Positions 8,111-16,983 of a stretch of DNA of 64,000 bases are shown piece by piece. The notes beneath the pieces are model-generated. The model searched no databases and was not told where the DNA came from. It saw nothing but the letters and a program-made list of their open reading frames with translations. The position numbers and the translations under genes were made by a program. The stretch is from DAOMFB01 sp963801475 (GTDB lineage: Bacteria; Acidobacteriota; Thermoanaerobaculia; UBA5066): positions 1,364,001 to 1,428,000 of the forward strand of contig CAWDEX010000001.1 in the NCBI GenBank assembly GCA_963801475.1. The letters are read 5' to 3'. Position 1 is the stretch's first letter. Each line of letters opens with the position of its first letter.

Positions 8111-9703
8111 ATGAGCGATTCCCGCGTCGTCGCCACGATCGACATCGGGTCGAACTCGATCAAGCTGCTCGTGGCGCGGCTCGACCCGGAGGACCCGGAC
8201 CACTACGACGAGGTCCTCCGGGAGAAGGAGATGGTCCGCCTCGCGCAGGAGACGTTGACGACCGGCGTCCTGTCCGACGAGGCGATGGCGGACGGCGTCG
8301 ACTGCGTGAAGCGCTACGTCGCCTTGGCGCGGGCGGCCGGCGCGAGCCGGATCACGGCCGTCGCCACCTGCGCCGTCCGCGAGGCGGAGAACGGGGTCGA
8401 TTTCGTCCGGCGCGTCCGGAAGGAGACGGGCGTCAGGCCCGCGGTCATCTCGGGGGAGGAAGAAGCCCGGCTCACGATGCGCGCCGTCCGGCTCGACCTT
8501 CCGGCCTCGTGCGATCCGCTCCTCGTCGTCGACATCGGAGGCGGCTCGACGGAGGTCGTCGTGGCGAACGGTGACGAGATCGCACTCGCCGAGAGTCTCG
8601 ACCTCGGCGCCGTCCGGCTGACGGAGCGCTTCGTGAAGAGCGACCCGCTCTCCGGGAAGGACGCCGTGCGTCTCGCCAGGGCGGTCCGGAGCCGGCTGAA
8701 GAAACTCCGAAAATCCGTCCGGAAGACCCGATTCCGGACCGCCGTCGGGACGTCGGGGACGATTTTCGCCCTGGCCCAGATCGCGAGGGCTCTCCGCGGC
8801 CGCACCCCGCCGGGCGCCGGGCACCTTTCGGTGACTTATAAGGACGTCTCGCGCGCCGTGAAGCTGCTGCTGAGGACCACGCTCAAAGAGAAGGCGCACC
8901 TCCACGGGCTCGAGTCCGAACGGCGCGACATCATCACGGCCGGCGGGGTTCTCCTTCTGACGATCATGGAGACGCTCGGGATCGGGAACCTTCTCGTGTC
9001 CGAGAGGTCGTTGCGGGACAGCCTCGTCCTCGAGTCGCCCTCCGGGGGGCGCGGAGGCGACGAGCGGGACGTCCGCCGCGCCTCGGTCGAACGCCTCGCG
9101 CGCCGCTCGGGGGTGACGAATGGGCACTCGACACGCGTCCGGGACCTGGCCGTCCGCCTCTTCGACAAGACGCATAGCCTGCACCAGCTGACGCCGCTCG
9201 AGCGCGAGTGGCTCGAGCACGCGGCCATCCTCCATGACGTCGGCCTCTCGATCGGCTACCAGCGCCATCACCACCACTCGTACTACCTGATCGTCCACGG
9301 CGGGCTGAAGGGCTTTTCGCGCGACGAGGTCGAGGTCATCGCGCAGGTGGCCCGTTACCACCGGAAGGCGCCCCCGTCCGAGCGGCATCAGCCGTTCCGC
9401 CGCCTCGACCCGTGGAAGAAGCCCGTCGTGGAGAAGCTCTCGGCCCTTCTCCGCCTCGCCGACGGGCTCGACCGGACCCATCGCGGCAACGTCTCGGGCG
9501 TCCGACTGGATCTCCGCCGGAAGAAAGTCATCGTGACGGCCGACGCCCGGGGCCCCGCGGAGCTGGAGGCCTGGGCGGCGAAGGAGAAGTCGGATCTCTT
9601 CGAGAGGGTCTTCGGCCGTCGCATCGTGGTCCGCGTCCGAAGGTCCGCGGTCCGCGCCGCCGCCGGGCCGCGTCCCGTCCCGGCCCTCGCCCTCGTCTCC
9701 TGA
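8111..9703 (+). CDS. ppx: Exopolyphosphatase / guanosine pentaphosphate phosphatase (Ppx/GppA)
   Basis: Cytoplasmic enzyme of the ASKHA fold that degrades polyphosphate or pppGpp, 530 residues. The N-terminal phosphate-1 loop TIDIGSNSIKLL, the DIGGGSTEV phosphate-2 loop near residue 143, and GTSGT are all present. After about residue 330 an HD-type domain begins, with the HD pair in HAAILHDVGLSIGYQRHHHHSYY and the later ARYHRK helix, as in the longer Ppx enzymes. Its presence fits the phosphate theme of the window's left end but it is 4 kb away and not in that operon. A small secreted-protein gene follows 22 bases downstream. Confidence 0.92.
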   Translation: MSDSRVVATIDIGSNSIKLLVARLDPEDPDHYDEVLREKEMVRLAQETLTTGVLSDEAMADGVDCVKRYVALARAAGASRITAVATCAVREAENGVDFVRRVRKETGVRPAVISGEEEARLTMRAVRLDLPASCDPLLVVDIGGGSTEVVVANGDEIALAESLDLGAVRLTERFVKSDPLSGKDAVRLARAVRSRLKKLRKSVRKTRFRTAVGTSGTIFALAQIARALRGRTPPGAGHLSVTYKDVSRAVKLLLRTTLKEKAHLHGLESERRDIITAGGVLLLTIMETLGIGNLLVSERSLRDSLVLESPSGGRGGDERDVRRASVERLARRSGVTNGHSTRVRDLAVRLFDKTHSLHQLTPLEREWLEHAAILHDVGLSIGYQRHHHHSYYLIVHGGLKGFSRDEVEVIAQVARYHRKAPPSERHQPFRRLDPWKKPVVEKLSALLRLADGLDRTHRGNVSGVRLDLRRKKVIVTADARGPAELEAWAAKEKSDLFERVFGRRIVVRVRRSAVRAAAGPRPVPALALVS

Positions 9704-9725
9704 GAGCGCGGGGGATAATGGCGCC

Positions 9726-10484
9726 GTGACGGCGCTGGCGATCCTCGTCTTTCTCCAGGTCACGGCCGCGACGCCGACGCCGACGCCCGGCGCGTCTCCC
9801 GCCGTCACCCCCGCACCGGCGACAAGGAAGACGCCCGTGGCCGCCGGCGGTTACGGATCGGGGCGGACCCTCTCCGACGTGGCGCGCGAACGGATGATCC
9901 GGAGGCTGAAGGGGGAGGAGGCGCCGAAGGCGCCCGGCCTGACGGTGGCTCCGGCCGGGGGCGGGATCGGCGGAGCGGGAATGAAGGCGGACACGCCGGC
10001 CGACGGCTCCGAAGACGCGACGCCCGCCGGGCCACGGCCCGTCGTCCTCGTCGAGTCCGCCCAGCACGGCGATCTCGTCGCGTCCAACGGTCAGGTCCAC
10101 GTCTATGGGACCGTCCGGAACTCGGGGACCTCACCCGCCTGCGACGTCGTCCTCACCGTCCGGATCTACGACGACAAGGACCGGTACCTCGCGTCGGGAG
10201 GCGGGAGAGTGGACGAGCCCCTGCTTCGGCCCGGCGGCCGTTCCAGCTTCTCCATCTCGGTCCAGGCGCCGCCGGGCGTTGCCGGGTCGGGGAAGCAGAA
10301 GAGCCTTGGCTACGGAACCTCGGGCGGAGGCGTGACGCTGGAAGGGAGCTGGCGGACGCTCGGGCGCGCCGAGGCCGAGGTCGCCTCCGTGGCCGAGGCG
10401 TGTCCCGGGGAGAAGCCCGCCGAGAGCCCGCCCCGTGCCGAGGAACCGCCTCCCGCGGCGAAGCCGACCGTCCCGCCGGGCTGA
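9726..10484 (+). CDS. Hypothetical exported protein with a FxLYD-like domain
   Basis: A 252-residue protein of unknown role, starting at GTG 9726. A short hydrophobic leader (ALAILVFLQVTAA) precedes a Thr/Pro/Ala-rich stretch. The central part (about 105-160) reads VYGTVRNSGTSPACDVVLTVRIYDDKDRYLASGG, which looks like the Ig-like FxLYD/DUF3426-type beta domain often found in secreted proteins. The C-terminus is again Pro/Ala/Glu rich. It lies 22 bases after ppx and is probably in the same transcript; it ends 3 bases from the convergent hypothetical gene. Confidence 0.65.
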   Translation: MTALAILVFLQVTAATPTPTPGASPAVTPAPATRKTPVAAGGYGSGRTLSDVARERMIRRLKGEEAPKAPGLTVAPAGGGIGGAGMKADTPADGSEDATPAGPRPVVLVESAQHGDLVASNGQVHVYGTVRNSGTSPACDVVLTVRIYDDKDRYLASGGGRVDEPLLRPGGRSSFSISVQAPPGVAGSGKQKSLGYGTSGGGVTLEGSWRTLGRAEAEVASVAEACPGEKPAESPPRAEEPPPAAKPTVPPG

Positions 10485-10487
10485 GGC

Positions 10488-10952
10488 TCAGGGTTTCGCC
10501 GGCGCGCCCCCCGGACTCGAGAGCGTCCGCTTCGCGAGGATGTACCGGCTCTGGATCAGGAGAAAGGCCGCCTTCGTATTCGGGTTCTTGCTGAACGAGG
10601 CGATCGTCCCTTCGACGCCGAGCTTGTCGTTCTGCCAGCTGTAGTCCTCGATGAAGCGGTTCGGCTGCTGCGGCTTTCCCCACTCGGCCGTTAGATGCCT
10701 GAAAACCGGATCGGTAGACGCCGGCGGGATCTCGATCCGGACCTCGGCCAGCCTCTTCTGGAAGTACTTGTAGATGATCCGTTCCAGCGCCGCGCCGCCG
10801 AACTCGAGGTCGTCGCCCTCGAGCAGGCAGTGGCGGTCGTCGCCCGACTCTTCCAGAAGGATCATCCCGGGACGCGGGGCATCGCCCCACTTCATGTCGC
10901 GGAATCCGGCCCTGAGGCCCCGGTCGTCCTTGCTGCCGCCGAAAAGCGCCAT
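10488..10952 (-). CDS. Hypothetical protein
   Basis: A 154-residue cytoplasmic protein that I do not recognise. The N-terminus FRDMKWGDAPRPGMILLEE resembles the repeated 'FRxxxWG' openings of proteins that monitor precursor size in some Proteobacteria, but I cannot assign a family. The middle LEFGGAALERIIYKYFQKRLAEV and the later AEWGKPQQPN are well-formed secondary structure. There is no signal peptide or membrane segment. It is on the same strand as the DJ-1 gene, which starts 536 bases upstream of it on that strand, separated by 51 bases. Confidence 0.6.
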   Translation of the reverse strand: MALFGGSKDDRGLRAGFRDMKWGDAPRPGMILLEESGDDRHCLLEGDDLEFGGAALERIIYKYFQKRLAEVRIEIPPASTDPVFRHLTAEWGKPQQPNRFIEDYSWQNDKLGVEGTIASFSKNPNTKAAFLLIQSRYILAKRTLSSPGGAPAKP

Positions 10953-11003
10953 GGTTGACGGTCCTCTTCCGACCTCGATCTTAACCGACGGTTCCGGGCC
11001 GCT

Positions 11004-11588
11004 TCAGGAGCGGACCGGGACGCGCGACTCGAGAAGCTTCGTGAACTGGGAGAGCCAGACGGGGTGCGCCGGCCACGCCGGGGCCGTGACGAGGTTGCCG
11101 TCCGTCACGGCCTGGTCCACCGCGATCTCGGCGTACCGGCCCCCCGCCCGCGTCACTTCCGGGCCGACGGCGGGATAGGCGGAGCACTTCTTCCCATCGA
11201 GGACTCCCGCGGCCGCGAGGATCTGCGCACCGTGGCAGATCGAGGCGATCGGCTTGTCGCTCTTCGCGAAGTGCCGGACGATCTCGAGGACGCGGGGATT
11301 CAGCCGGAGGTACTCCGGCGCCCGCCCTCCCGGGATCACGAGCGCGTCGTACGCCGCCTCCTTCACCTCGTCGAAAGCGAAGTTCAGGGAAAAGGCGTGC
11401 CCCGGCTTCTCGCTGTAGGTCTGGTCTCCCTCGAAGTCGTGGATGGCGGTCCGCACCTTCTCGCCGGCGGCCTTGCCGGGACAGACCGCGTGGACCGTGT
11501 GCCCGACCATCTGCAGGGCCTGGAACGGCACCATGACCTCGTAGTCCTCGACGAAGTCGCCGACGAGCATCAGGATCTTCCTGGACAT
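11004..11588 (-). CDS. DJ-1/PfpI family protein
   Basis: Class-I-glutamine-amidotransferase-like fold protein, 194 residues. The nucleophile elbow is ASICHGAQ with Cys118-His119, and Glu14 (in DFVEDYE) matches the conserved acidic residue next to the Cys in PfpI/DJ-1 enzymes. PGGRAPEYLR is the other family motif. Members include deglycases, chaperones (Hsp31) and a protease; the activity here is not determinable. GGAGG lies before ATG 11588. It follows the M3 peptidase by 30 bases on the same strand and is likely co-transcribed. Confidence 0.9.
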   Translation of the reverse strand: MSRKILMLVGDFVEDYEVMVPFQALQMVGHTVHAVCPGKAAGEKVRTAIHDFEGDQTYSEKPGHAFSLNFAFDEVKEAAYDALVIPGGRAPEYLRLNPRVLEIVRHFAKSDKPIASICHGAQILAAAGVLDGKKCSAYPAVGPEVTRAGGRYAEIAVDQAVTDGNLVTAPAWPAHPVWLSQFTKLLESRVPVRS

Positions 11589-11618
11589 TACGGGCCTCCT
11601 CCCTGGGGGAAATCGGGT

Positions 11619-13772
11619 TCAGTTCGCTCCGGACGGTTTCGGATCGGCGAGCCCCCGCTTGACGAGAAGCGGCTCGACGGACGGCTCGCGCCCGCGGAAT
11701 CGCTTGTAGAGGGTCATGGCGTCCTCGGTCCCGCCCTTCTCGAGGATCTCCTTCCGGAACGACGTCGCCGTCGCCTTGTCGAAGATCCCCTTCTCGCGGA
11801 AGGCCTCGAAGGCGTCGGCCACGAGGACATCGCTCCAGATGTAGCTGTAGTAGCCCGCCGAGTAGCCGCCGCCGGGGCCGAAAATGTGCTGGAAGTACGG
11901 GCTCCGGTACCGCACGACGATCTCGGGAATCAGGCCGATCTTCGTGAGAGAGGCTTTCTCGAAGGCGGCCGCGTCCATCTCCTTCGGGTCGGACAGCGTG
12001 TGCCAGTCCATGTCCAGGAAAGAAGCCGCGAGGTACTCGGTGGTCCGGAAGCCTTCCCCGTAGGTCTCGGCCTTCCCGATCTTCGAGACGAGCTCCATCG
12101 GGATGGTCTCGCCCGTCTTCCAGTGCTTCGCGTAGACCTTGAGGACTTCGGGTTCGAGGGCCCAGCACTCCATGATCTGCGACGGCAGCTCCACGAAGTC
12201 GCGCGACGAGCGGTTCATGGAACGGTAGGTGACCCGCGACAGGAAGCCGTTCATCGCGTGACCGAACTCGTGGAAGAGGGTCCGGACCTCTTCGAGCGAG
12301 AGAAGGGCGGGGGCTTCGCCGGCGGGCCGTGTGAAGTTCGAGACGTTCGTGACGATGGGACGGATGGCTTTTCCGTCGCGAACCCAGCCCGACCGGATCC
12401 GCCCGCACCACGCCCCGCTCCGCTTGCCGGGTCGCGGGTGGTAGTCGACGGTGTACAGGGCGAGGAACGAGCCGTCGGCGTCCTTCACCTCGAAGACGCG
12501 CACGTCGGGGTGGTACTTCGGCACGTCGGTCCGCTCGGTGAAGGTGACGCCGTAGAGCCGGTTGGCGACGTGGAAGGCCCCCTCCCGCACCCGGTCGATC
12601 GGGAAATAGGGGCGGAGCGCCTGGTCGTCGAGATCGAAGCGCGCGTTGCGGACCTTCTCCGCATAGAAGCGCCAGTCCCACGGCTCGAGAGCGAACTCCT
12701 TTCCGTCGGCCTTCATGGTGGCCTGAAGATCGGCCGCCTCGCGCCGGGCGAGGCCAAGAGACGGCGTCCAGACGCGGTTCAGGAGACCGTAGACGCCCGC
12801 CGGAGTCTTCGCCATGTTCTCCTCGAGGACGAAGTCGGCGTGGGTCCTGTAGCCGAGGAGGCGGGCCCTCTCGGCCCGGAGGGCGGCGATCCGGGAGAGC
12901 GTGGCCTTGTTGTCGAGGGCGTCGCCGTGGTCGGCTCGCGTCGTATAGCCGTCGAGGATCTTCTTCCGGAGGTCCCGGTTCTCGGAGAAGGTCAGGAAGG
13001 GCCAGATGGACGGAGCCTGCGGCGTGAAGAGCCACTTTCCGTCCAGCTTCGCGGCCTTCGCCGCCTCGGCCGCCGCGAAGACGACGCCGTCCGGGAGCCC
13101 GGCGAGGTCTTCCTTCCCGCCGACGACCAGCTTGAAGCCGTTCGTCTCATTCAGGAGATTGTCGGCGAACTTCAGGCCCAGGACCGACAGCTCCTGGTTG
13201 ATCTCGCGGAAGCGCTTCTTCTGCGCGGGGGCGAGATTCGCCCCGCCGCGGATGAAGTCCTTGTACGTCTCCTCGAGGAGCTTCCTCTGCTCGACCGTCA
13301 GCGTCAGCTTGTCGCGCGCCTCCCAGACGGCCTTGACCCGCTCGAAGAGCTTTTCGTTCAGGAGGACGTCGTCCCGGAGGGCCGAGAGCTTCGGGGCGAC
13401 TTCCTTGTTGATCGCCTGGAGCCCGTCGTTCGTCTCGGCGCCCGTCAGCGTGAAGAAGACGTCGTTCACCTTCGCGAGGGAGAGGCCGCTGTTCTCCAGC
13501 GCCTCCACCGTGTTCGCGAAGCTCGGCGCCGCCGGGTTCGTGGCGATGGCCTCGACCTCCTTCCTCCGCTCTGCGATCCCCGCCTCGAAGGCGGGCTTGT
13601 AGTGCTCCGGCTTGATCCGGTCGAACGGCGGCATCCCGAACGGCGTCGTCCACTCTTCGAAGAAGGGGTTCGGCGGCGGCGGGGGTGCCGGCTGTGCGGG
13701 GGCCGGTACGACGGCGACGAGGGCCGCGAGCAGGGAAGCCAGGGCGAACGAACGGAAAGAAGCGGTCGGCAT
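11619..13772 (-). CDS. dcp: M3 family metallopeptidase (peptidyl-dipeptidase Dcp-like), exported
   Basis: Zinc oligopeptidase of 717 residues. A signal peptide occupies about 1-26 (LASLLAALVAVVPAPA, cleavage near AQPA), so this copy is periplasmic. The zinc site HEFGH is at 501-505, and the second-Glu region DFVELPSQIMECWA is intact. The N-terminal helical half begins at NPFFEEWTTPFGMPPFDRI, as in Dcp. The length is normal for the M3A subfamily. The downstream DJ-1 gene is 30 bases away. I favour Dcp over oligopeptidase A because of the signal peptide and the C-terminal sequence, but the distinction is soft. Confidence 0.9.
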   Translation of the reverse strand: MPTASFRSFALASLLAALVAVVPAPAQPAPPPPPNPFFEEWTTPFGMPPFDRIKPEHYKPAFEAGIAERRKEVEAIATNPAAPSFANTVEALENSGLSLAKVNDVFFTLTGAETNDGLQAINKEVAPKLSALRDDVLLNEKLFERVKAVWEARDKLTLTVEQRKLLEETYKDFIRGGANLAPAQKKRFREINQELSVLGLKFADNLLNETNGFKLVVGGKEDLAGLPDGVVFAAAEAAKAAKLDGKWLFTPQAPSIWPFLTFSENRDLRKKILDGYTTRADHGDALDNKATLSRIAALRAERARLLGYRTHADFVLEENMAKTPAGVYGLLNRVWTPSLGLARREAADLQATMKADGKEFALEPWDWRFYAEKVRNARFDLDDQALRPYFPIDRVREGAFHVANRLYGVTFTERTDVPKYHPDVRVFEVKDADGSFLALYTVDYHPRPGKRSGAWCGRIRSGWVRDGKAIRPIVTNVSNFTRPAGEAPALLSLEEVRTLFHEFGHAMNGFLSRVTYRSMNRSSRDFVELPSQIMECWALEPEVLKVYAKHWKTGETIPMELVSKIGKAETYGEGFRTTEYLAASFLDMDWHTLSDPKEMDAAAFEKASLTKIGLIPEIVVRYRSPYFQHIFGPGGGYSAGYYSYIWSDVLVADAFEAFREKGIFDKATATSFRKEILEKGGTEDAMTLYKRFRGREPSVEPLLVKRGLADPKPSGAN

Positions 13773-13979
13773 GGGCTATGGCCCTCCTTCGAAAGAAAGC
13801 GGTCAGCTCACCTTACCGTCCGCCCGCCCGGCCATGCCTGATGCAGATGCGGGGGATGCCCGCTCCAGCGCGGGACCGATCGGGGCGCGAGACGCGGCCC
13901 GGGAACGCCGGGGCGTTACGCCGTGACGACGGCTCCCGCCCCGGCGGATCCACCGGGATTCACGAGGTCTTCCGGGGCG
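13773..13979. other. Gene-free spacer upstream of the M3 peptidase
   Basis: About 207 bases between the start of the M3 peptidase and the stop of the SYLF-domain gene. It should contain the peptidase promoter, but no convincing promoter hexamers, dyads or RNA genes are visible. Confidence 0.4.
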
Positions 13980-14585
13980 TCAGTTGAGGTCCTTGTCCTT
14001 GAAGTACTTCGTCCCGGCGATGTCGACGCTGGCCATCAGCCCCTTCGTGTCGATCTGGTAGATCGCGAGGCCGTTCACGAAATTCGTCTGCGCTCCCGCC
14101 CCGGCCTTCCCGACGGCGGCGCTCGCGTCGGCGGTCGCCTCCCAGCCGTTCTCCACGAAGTTCTTGAACGTCTTGCTGTCCTGGAAGAGGAAGACGACCT
14201 GGTACTTCTTCCCGCCGAAGCTGAGCCCGAAGCCGGCCGAGCCCATTCCCATGTAGGTCTTGTGGCCGGTCTTCTTGTTGACCGCGACGCCCTTGCCGCC
14301 GCCGCCGGAGAAGAAGAAACCGAGCTTCAGGTTGTCGAAGGCGGCCCAGCCGTAGGCCTTGTCGAAAAGCTCCTTCGCCTTGGCGTTGTCCTTCAGGAGC
14401 TGCGCGCGCGCGCCGTTGGAGATGGCCCAGACCTCGGCCTGCTTCGCCTCCTTCTTCATGTTCTTCCAGTCTTCTTCGCTCTTTCCCTGTTCGGGCTTGG
14501 CTTCCTGCGCCGGAAGGGGAGAGGCGGTGAGGACGAGGGCGAGGACCGTGAGTCCCGCGAGGGTGATCCGTTGGCTCTTCTTCAT
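13980..14585 (-). CDS. SYLF (Ysc84-like) lipid-binding domain protein, exported
   Basis: A 201-residue protein starting at ATG 14585 (MKKSQRI) with GGAGG upstream; a longer frame upstream looks non-coding. A clear signal peptide (1-24) is followed by a helical, Lys-rich linker and a SYLF domain with AYGWAAFDNLKLGFFFSGGGGKGVAV and GSAGFGLSFGGKKYQVVFLFQD. In eukaryotes SYLF domains bind phosphoinositides; bacterial members are usually exported and of unclear role. The mature protein ends GTKYFKDKDLN. It is upstream of the M3 peptidase on the same strand but 207 bases away. Confidence 0.82.
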   Translation of the reverse strand: MKKSQRITLAGLTVLALVLTASPLPAQEAKPEQGKSEEDWKNMKKEAKQAEVWAISNGARAQLLKDNAKAKELFDKAYGWAAFDNLKLGFFFSGGGGKGVAVNKKTGHKTYMGMGSAGFGLSFGGKKYQVVFLFQDSKTFKNFVENGWEATADASAAVGKAGAGAQTNFVNGLAIYQIDTKGLMASVDIAGTKYFKDKDLN

Positions 14586-14771
14586 GCGACCTCCTGTCGT
14601 GGGCCCCCGGCGGGGCGCCGGACGGCCAGACCCATATTCTTTCAGAGAATCGGGCCGGGCGTCAGGCGAAGCTATGCCGCGAGGGAGGGCATGCACCCCC
14701 TCTACCGGGCCGGCTTCGTCGCCGCCGGCGACCGGCGCTGAGACAGCGGGCGCCGTTCCCGCCTGCTCGAC

Positions 14772-15284
14772 CTACTCCGGCTCCCAGAAGAGGTCGAGAC
14801 AGGTGTGCGTGGCGTCGTTTCCCGTCCGGAACCGGGCCTTCACCTTGTCGCCGATCCGGACCGGACCGGCCCCCATGAGGTAGCTCTTCACGATCGTGCA
14901 GACCCCTTTGATCTTCACGTCGATCTGGTAGTAGGGGCAGGGAATCTCGAGGCCCGTTCCGCCGCGCTCGACGTGGGTGAACGCATAGACGTAGCCTCTC
15001 GGGTCCGCGACCTCTTTCCAGACCATGGGCCGGTGGCAATCGGGGCAGTCGGCCCGCGGCGGGAGCCAGAGCTCACCGTCGCCTTTGCTGACGGGGCACT
15101 TCGGGTTGACGCATCGCGTCCCCATCAGCTTTCCTTCCGCCAGCCCCTTGAAGTACGGGGTGAGGAGCCCGTACGTGTGGAAGTGCGTCCCTTCCTCGCC
15201 GAAGCGGGGGAAGTGGAGGATCCAGGCGTCGCCCACGACGTCGATTTTCGAAGGCGGGATCTTCGGTACGGCGGTCTCGCTCAT
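14772..15284 (-). CDS. DUF35 (OB-fold, zinc-ribbon) acyl-CoA-binding protein
   Basis: A 170-residue thiolase-partner protein. The rubredoxin-like zinc ribbon has two Cys pairs, CVNPKC and CPDC, about 25 residues apart, and is followed by the OB-fold part (RGYVYAFTHVERGGTG, PYYQIDVKIKG, IGDKVKARF). DUF35 proteins bind CoA and bridge thiolase-type active sites, as in archaeal HMG-CoA synthase/thiolase complexes and BbsA. Its gene follows the thiolase by 9 bases on the same strand, which makes a two-subunit enzyme very likely. Confidence 0.88.
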   Translation of the reverse strand: MSETAVPKIPPSKIDVVGDAWILHFPRFGEEGTHFHTYGLLTPYFKGLAEGKLMGTRCVNPKCPVSKGDGELWLPPRADCPDCHRPMVWKEVADPRGYVYAFTHVERGGTGLEIPCPYYQIDVKIKGVCTIVKSYLMGAGPVRIGDKVKARFRTGNDATHTCLDLFWEPE

Positions 15285-15293
15285 CGGCTTCTC

Positions 15294-16694
15294 CTACCAG
15301 CCCTTCTCGAGGACGGCGCACGTCACGTGGCTCCCCACGCCGGCGTGCGAGATCGAGAGCCCCCGGCGGGGGTTCCTGACCTGAAGGCTCTTCCAGTCGG
15401 CGGGCTTCTTCTTGCCGTAGCGCTCCCAGAGCTTCGGATCGCCGTGGAACTTGTCGTACTTCCCCTGGAGCTGCCAGAAGACCTCGTCGCACTGGAAGAT
15501 GCCCGTGGCGCCGACCGCGTGCATCGTCCCGAGAAGGCCCCCGGAGAGGTTCGCCGGACACCGTCCCGGCTTCCCGGTATGCGGGTTATCGAGGTAGCAG
15601 TCGCCGGACTTGACGTAGTCCTGCTCGCGGCCGTACAGGGTCAGGCCGACGTCGCCGTACGTCTGGAGGTCGGAGATCGTGAAGGCGTCGTGGGTCTCGA
15701 CGAGGTCCAGGTCCTCGATGGGAACCTTGATGCCGGCCATCCGGTAGACCATGTACGCCGCGAAGCGCGTCGCGCCGAAGCTCTCGAACCCCGGCCATCG
15801 CCCGTCGTGCTTCTCCATCTCCTCGTACAGCCAGCGATAGCCCTCTTCCGTCTCGTGCGGGAGGAGCGGGATCCGCATCGGACGCCGGTCTCCGGTCCGG
15901 AGCGTGTGGGAGCCCCCGGCGATGTAGAGGCGAACGGGGTGGTCCGTGAGCTTGTACGCCAGCTCCTCGGAGCAGAGGAGCGCGGCGGCCGAGCCGACGC
16001 TCATCGCGCAGCACTCGAGGAACCGCAGCGGGTCGGAGACGATCGCGCCCTCGAGCACCTCCTCGATCGTGTGCCGGCCCGGCTGCTGCGCGTAGGGCGA
16101 AGAGCACGCGTAGCCGCGGTTCTTCACCGCGATCTCGGCGCGCACCTTCTCGTCGACGTGGAACATCTCCTGGAAGCGGCGGGCCATCGGCGCGTAGTAG
16201 CTCGCGTAGTTCCGGGCGAGGCGGGTCTCGAACTCCTTGCAGGCCGCCGAGGCGATGTAGAAGTTGCCGGTCCAGGTCTTCACCTCGTCCATCCGCTCCC
16301 AGCCGAGGACGAGGGTGCAGTCGGAGAGGCCGCTCGCGACGGTCGTGGCGCCGACGAGCATCGTGGAGCCGCCGGTGGCTCCCCCGGTCTTGATGCCGAC
16401 GTTGGGCAGGGGATCGAGGCCGAGGTAGTCGTGCACCTTCGCCTCGCAGAGGAGCTGATCCTGGAAGTGGTCGGCGAACTCGCCGTACGAGGCGAAGTTG
16501 ACGAGCCCCTTCACCTCGAGGGGGTCCATCTTGAGGTCGTTCTCCTCGAGGAGCATCCGGAACGCCATCATGCAGAGCTCTTCGAGCTTCTTCTCCGGAT
16601 AGCGCTTCCTGAAGTCGGTGGTGCCCGCCGCCACCATGTAGACGGGGCGGGTCCACTTCGGGATCCTGAGATTCCCGGGGGCGAACGTGATCAT
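15294..16694 (-). CDS. Thiolase-superfamily protein (DUF35-associated)
   Basis: A 466-residue member of the SCP-x/archaeal-type thiolase group. The C-terminal catalytic motifs look normal: HDAFTISDLQTYGDVG (the VEThDAF His), NLSGGLLGTMHAVGATG, and ISHAGVGSHVTCAVLEKGW with the C-terminal Cys. The N-terminal nucleophile region reads GIKTGGATGGSTM, however, without the Cys expected between the conserved Gly residues, so classical Claisen chemistry through a Cys-acyl intermediate is doubtful. It may be a specialised or degenerate enzyme acting with the adjacent DUF35 protein. The substrate is unknown; a role in side-chain or aromatic acyl-CoA metabolism is possible. Confidence 0.85.
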   Translation of the reverse strand: MITFAPGNLRIPKWTRPVYMVAAGTTDFRKRYPEKKLEELCMMAFRMLLEENDLKMDPLEVKGLVNFASYGEFADHFQDQLLCEAKVHDYLGLDPLPNVGIKTGGATGGSTMLVGATTVASGLSDCTLVLGWERMDEVKTWTGNFYIASAACKEFETRLARNYASYYAPMARRFQEMFHVDEKVRAEIAVKNRGYACSSPYAQQPGRHTIEEVLEGAIVSDPLRFLECCAMSVGSAAALLCSEELAYKLTDHPVRLYIAGGSHTLRTGDRRPMRIPLLPHETEEGYRWLYEEMEKHDGRWPGFESFGATRFAAYMVYRMAGIKVPIEDLDLVETHDAFTISDLQTYGDVGLTLYGREQDYVKSGDCYLDNPHTGKPGRCPANLSGGLLGTMHAVGATGIFQCDEVFWQLQGKYDKFHGDPKLWERYGKKKPADWKSLQVRNPRRGLSISHAGVGSHVTCAVLEKGW

Positions 16695-16749
16695 TCCTCT
16701 CCTCCTCTCGAAACGATGAGAACGTGCGCGGCGACGTGCGAAGTCGTCG

Positions 16750-16983
16750 TCAGGTCCGCCCGGGCCTCTTCCTGTTACGCAGTTCCTCGGCGCGGACCAG
16801 AAGCTCGTCGAGATCCCGGAAGGACTCGTTCAGGAGCAGCTCCTGCCCGCCCAGGAGGCGCAGCTCGTAGAAGTCCTCGCCGAGGTGGTCGACGGAGCAT
16901 CTCAACTCCCGGACGACGCCGTCCATGGAGGCGCGCTTCCGCCAGAGCAGAAACGACTCGTGAATCTCCCCGACCTTCCGCAC
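16750..16983 (-). CDS. Small hypothetical protein
   Basis: A 77-residue protein with no recognised family. It reads MRKVGEIHESFLLWRKRASMDG, then RCSVDHLGEDFYELRLLGGQELLLNES, which has the alternation of two or three beta-strands followed by a C-terminal helix (DLDELLVRAEELRNRK). It is on the same strand as the thiolase, 55 bases upstream of it, with no clear ribosome site before ATG 16983. It is plausible but not certain. Confidence 0.5.
   Translation of the reverse strand: MRKVGEIHESFLLWRKRASMDGVVRELRCSVDHLGEDFYELRLLGGQELLLNESFRDLDELLVRAEELRNRKRPGRT

Noticed and set aside
11064..13841. A 925-codon open frame antisense to the M3 peptidase, and similar very long antisense frames over murJ, mutS, the histidine kinase and hutH
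   Set aside because: GC-rich codon bias leaves antisense frames open. They have no domains, are Arg/Gly/Pro rich, and lie opposite well-recognised genes.
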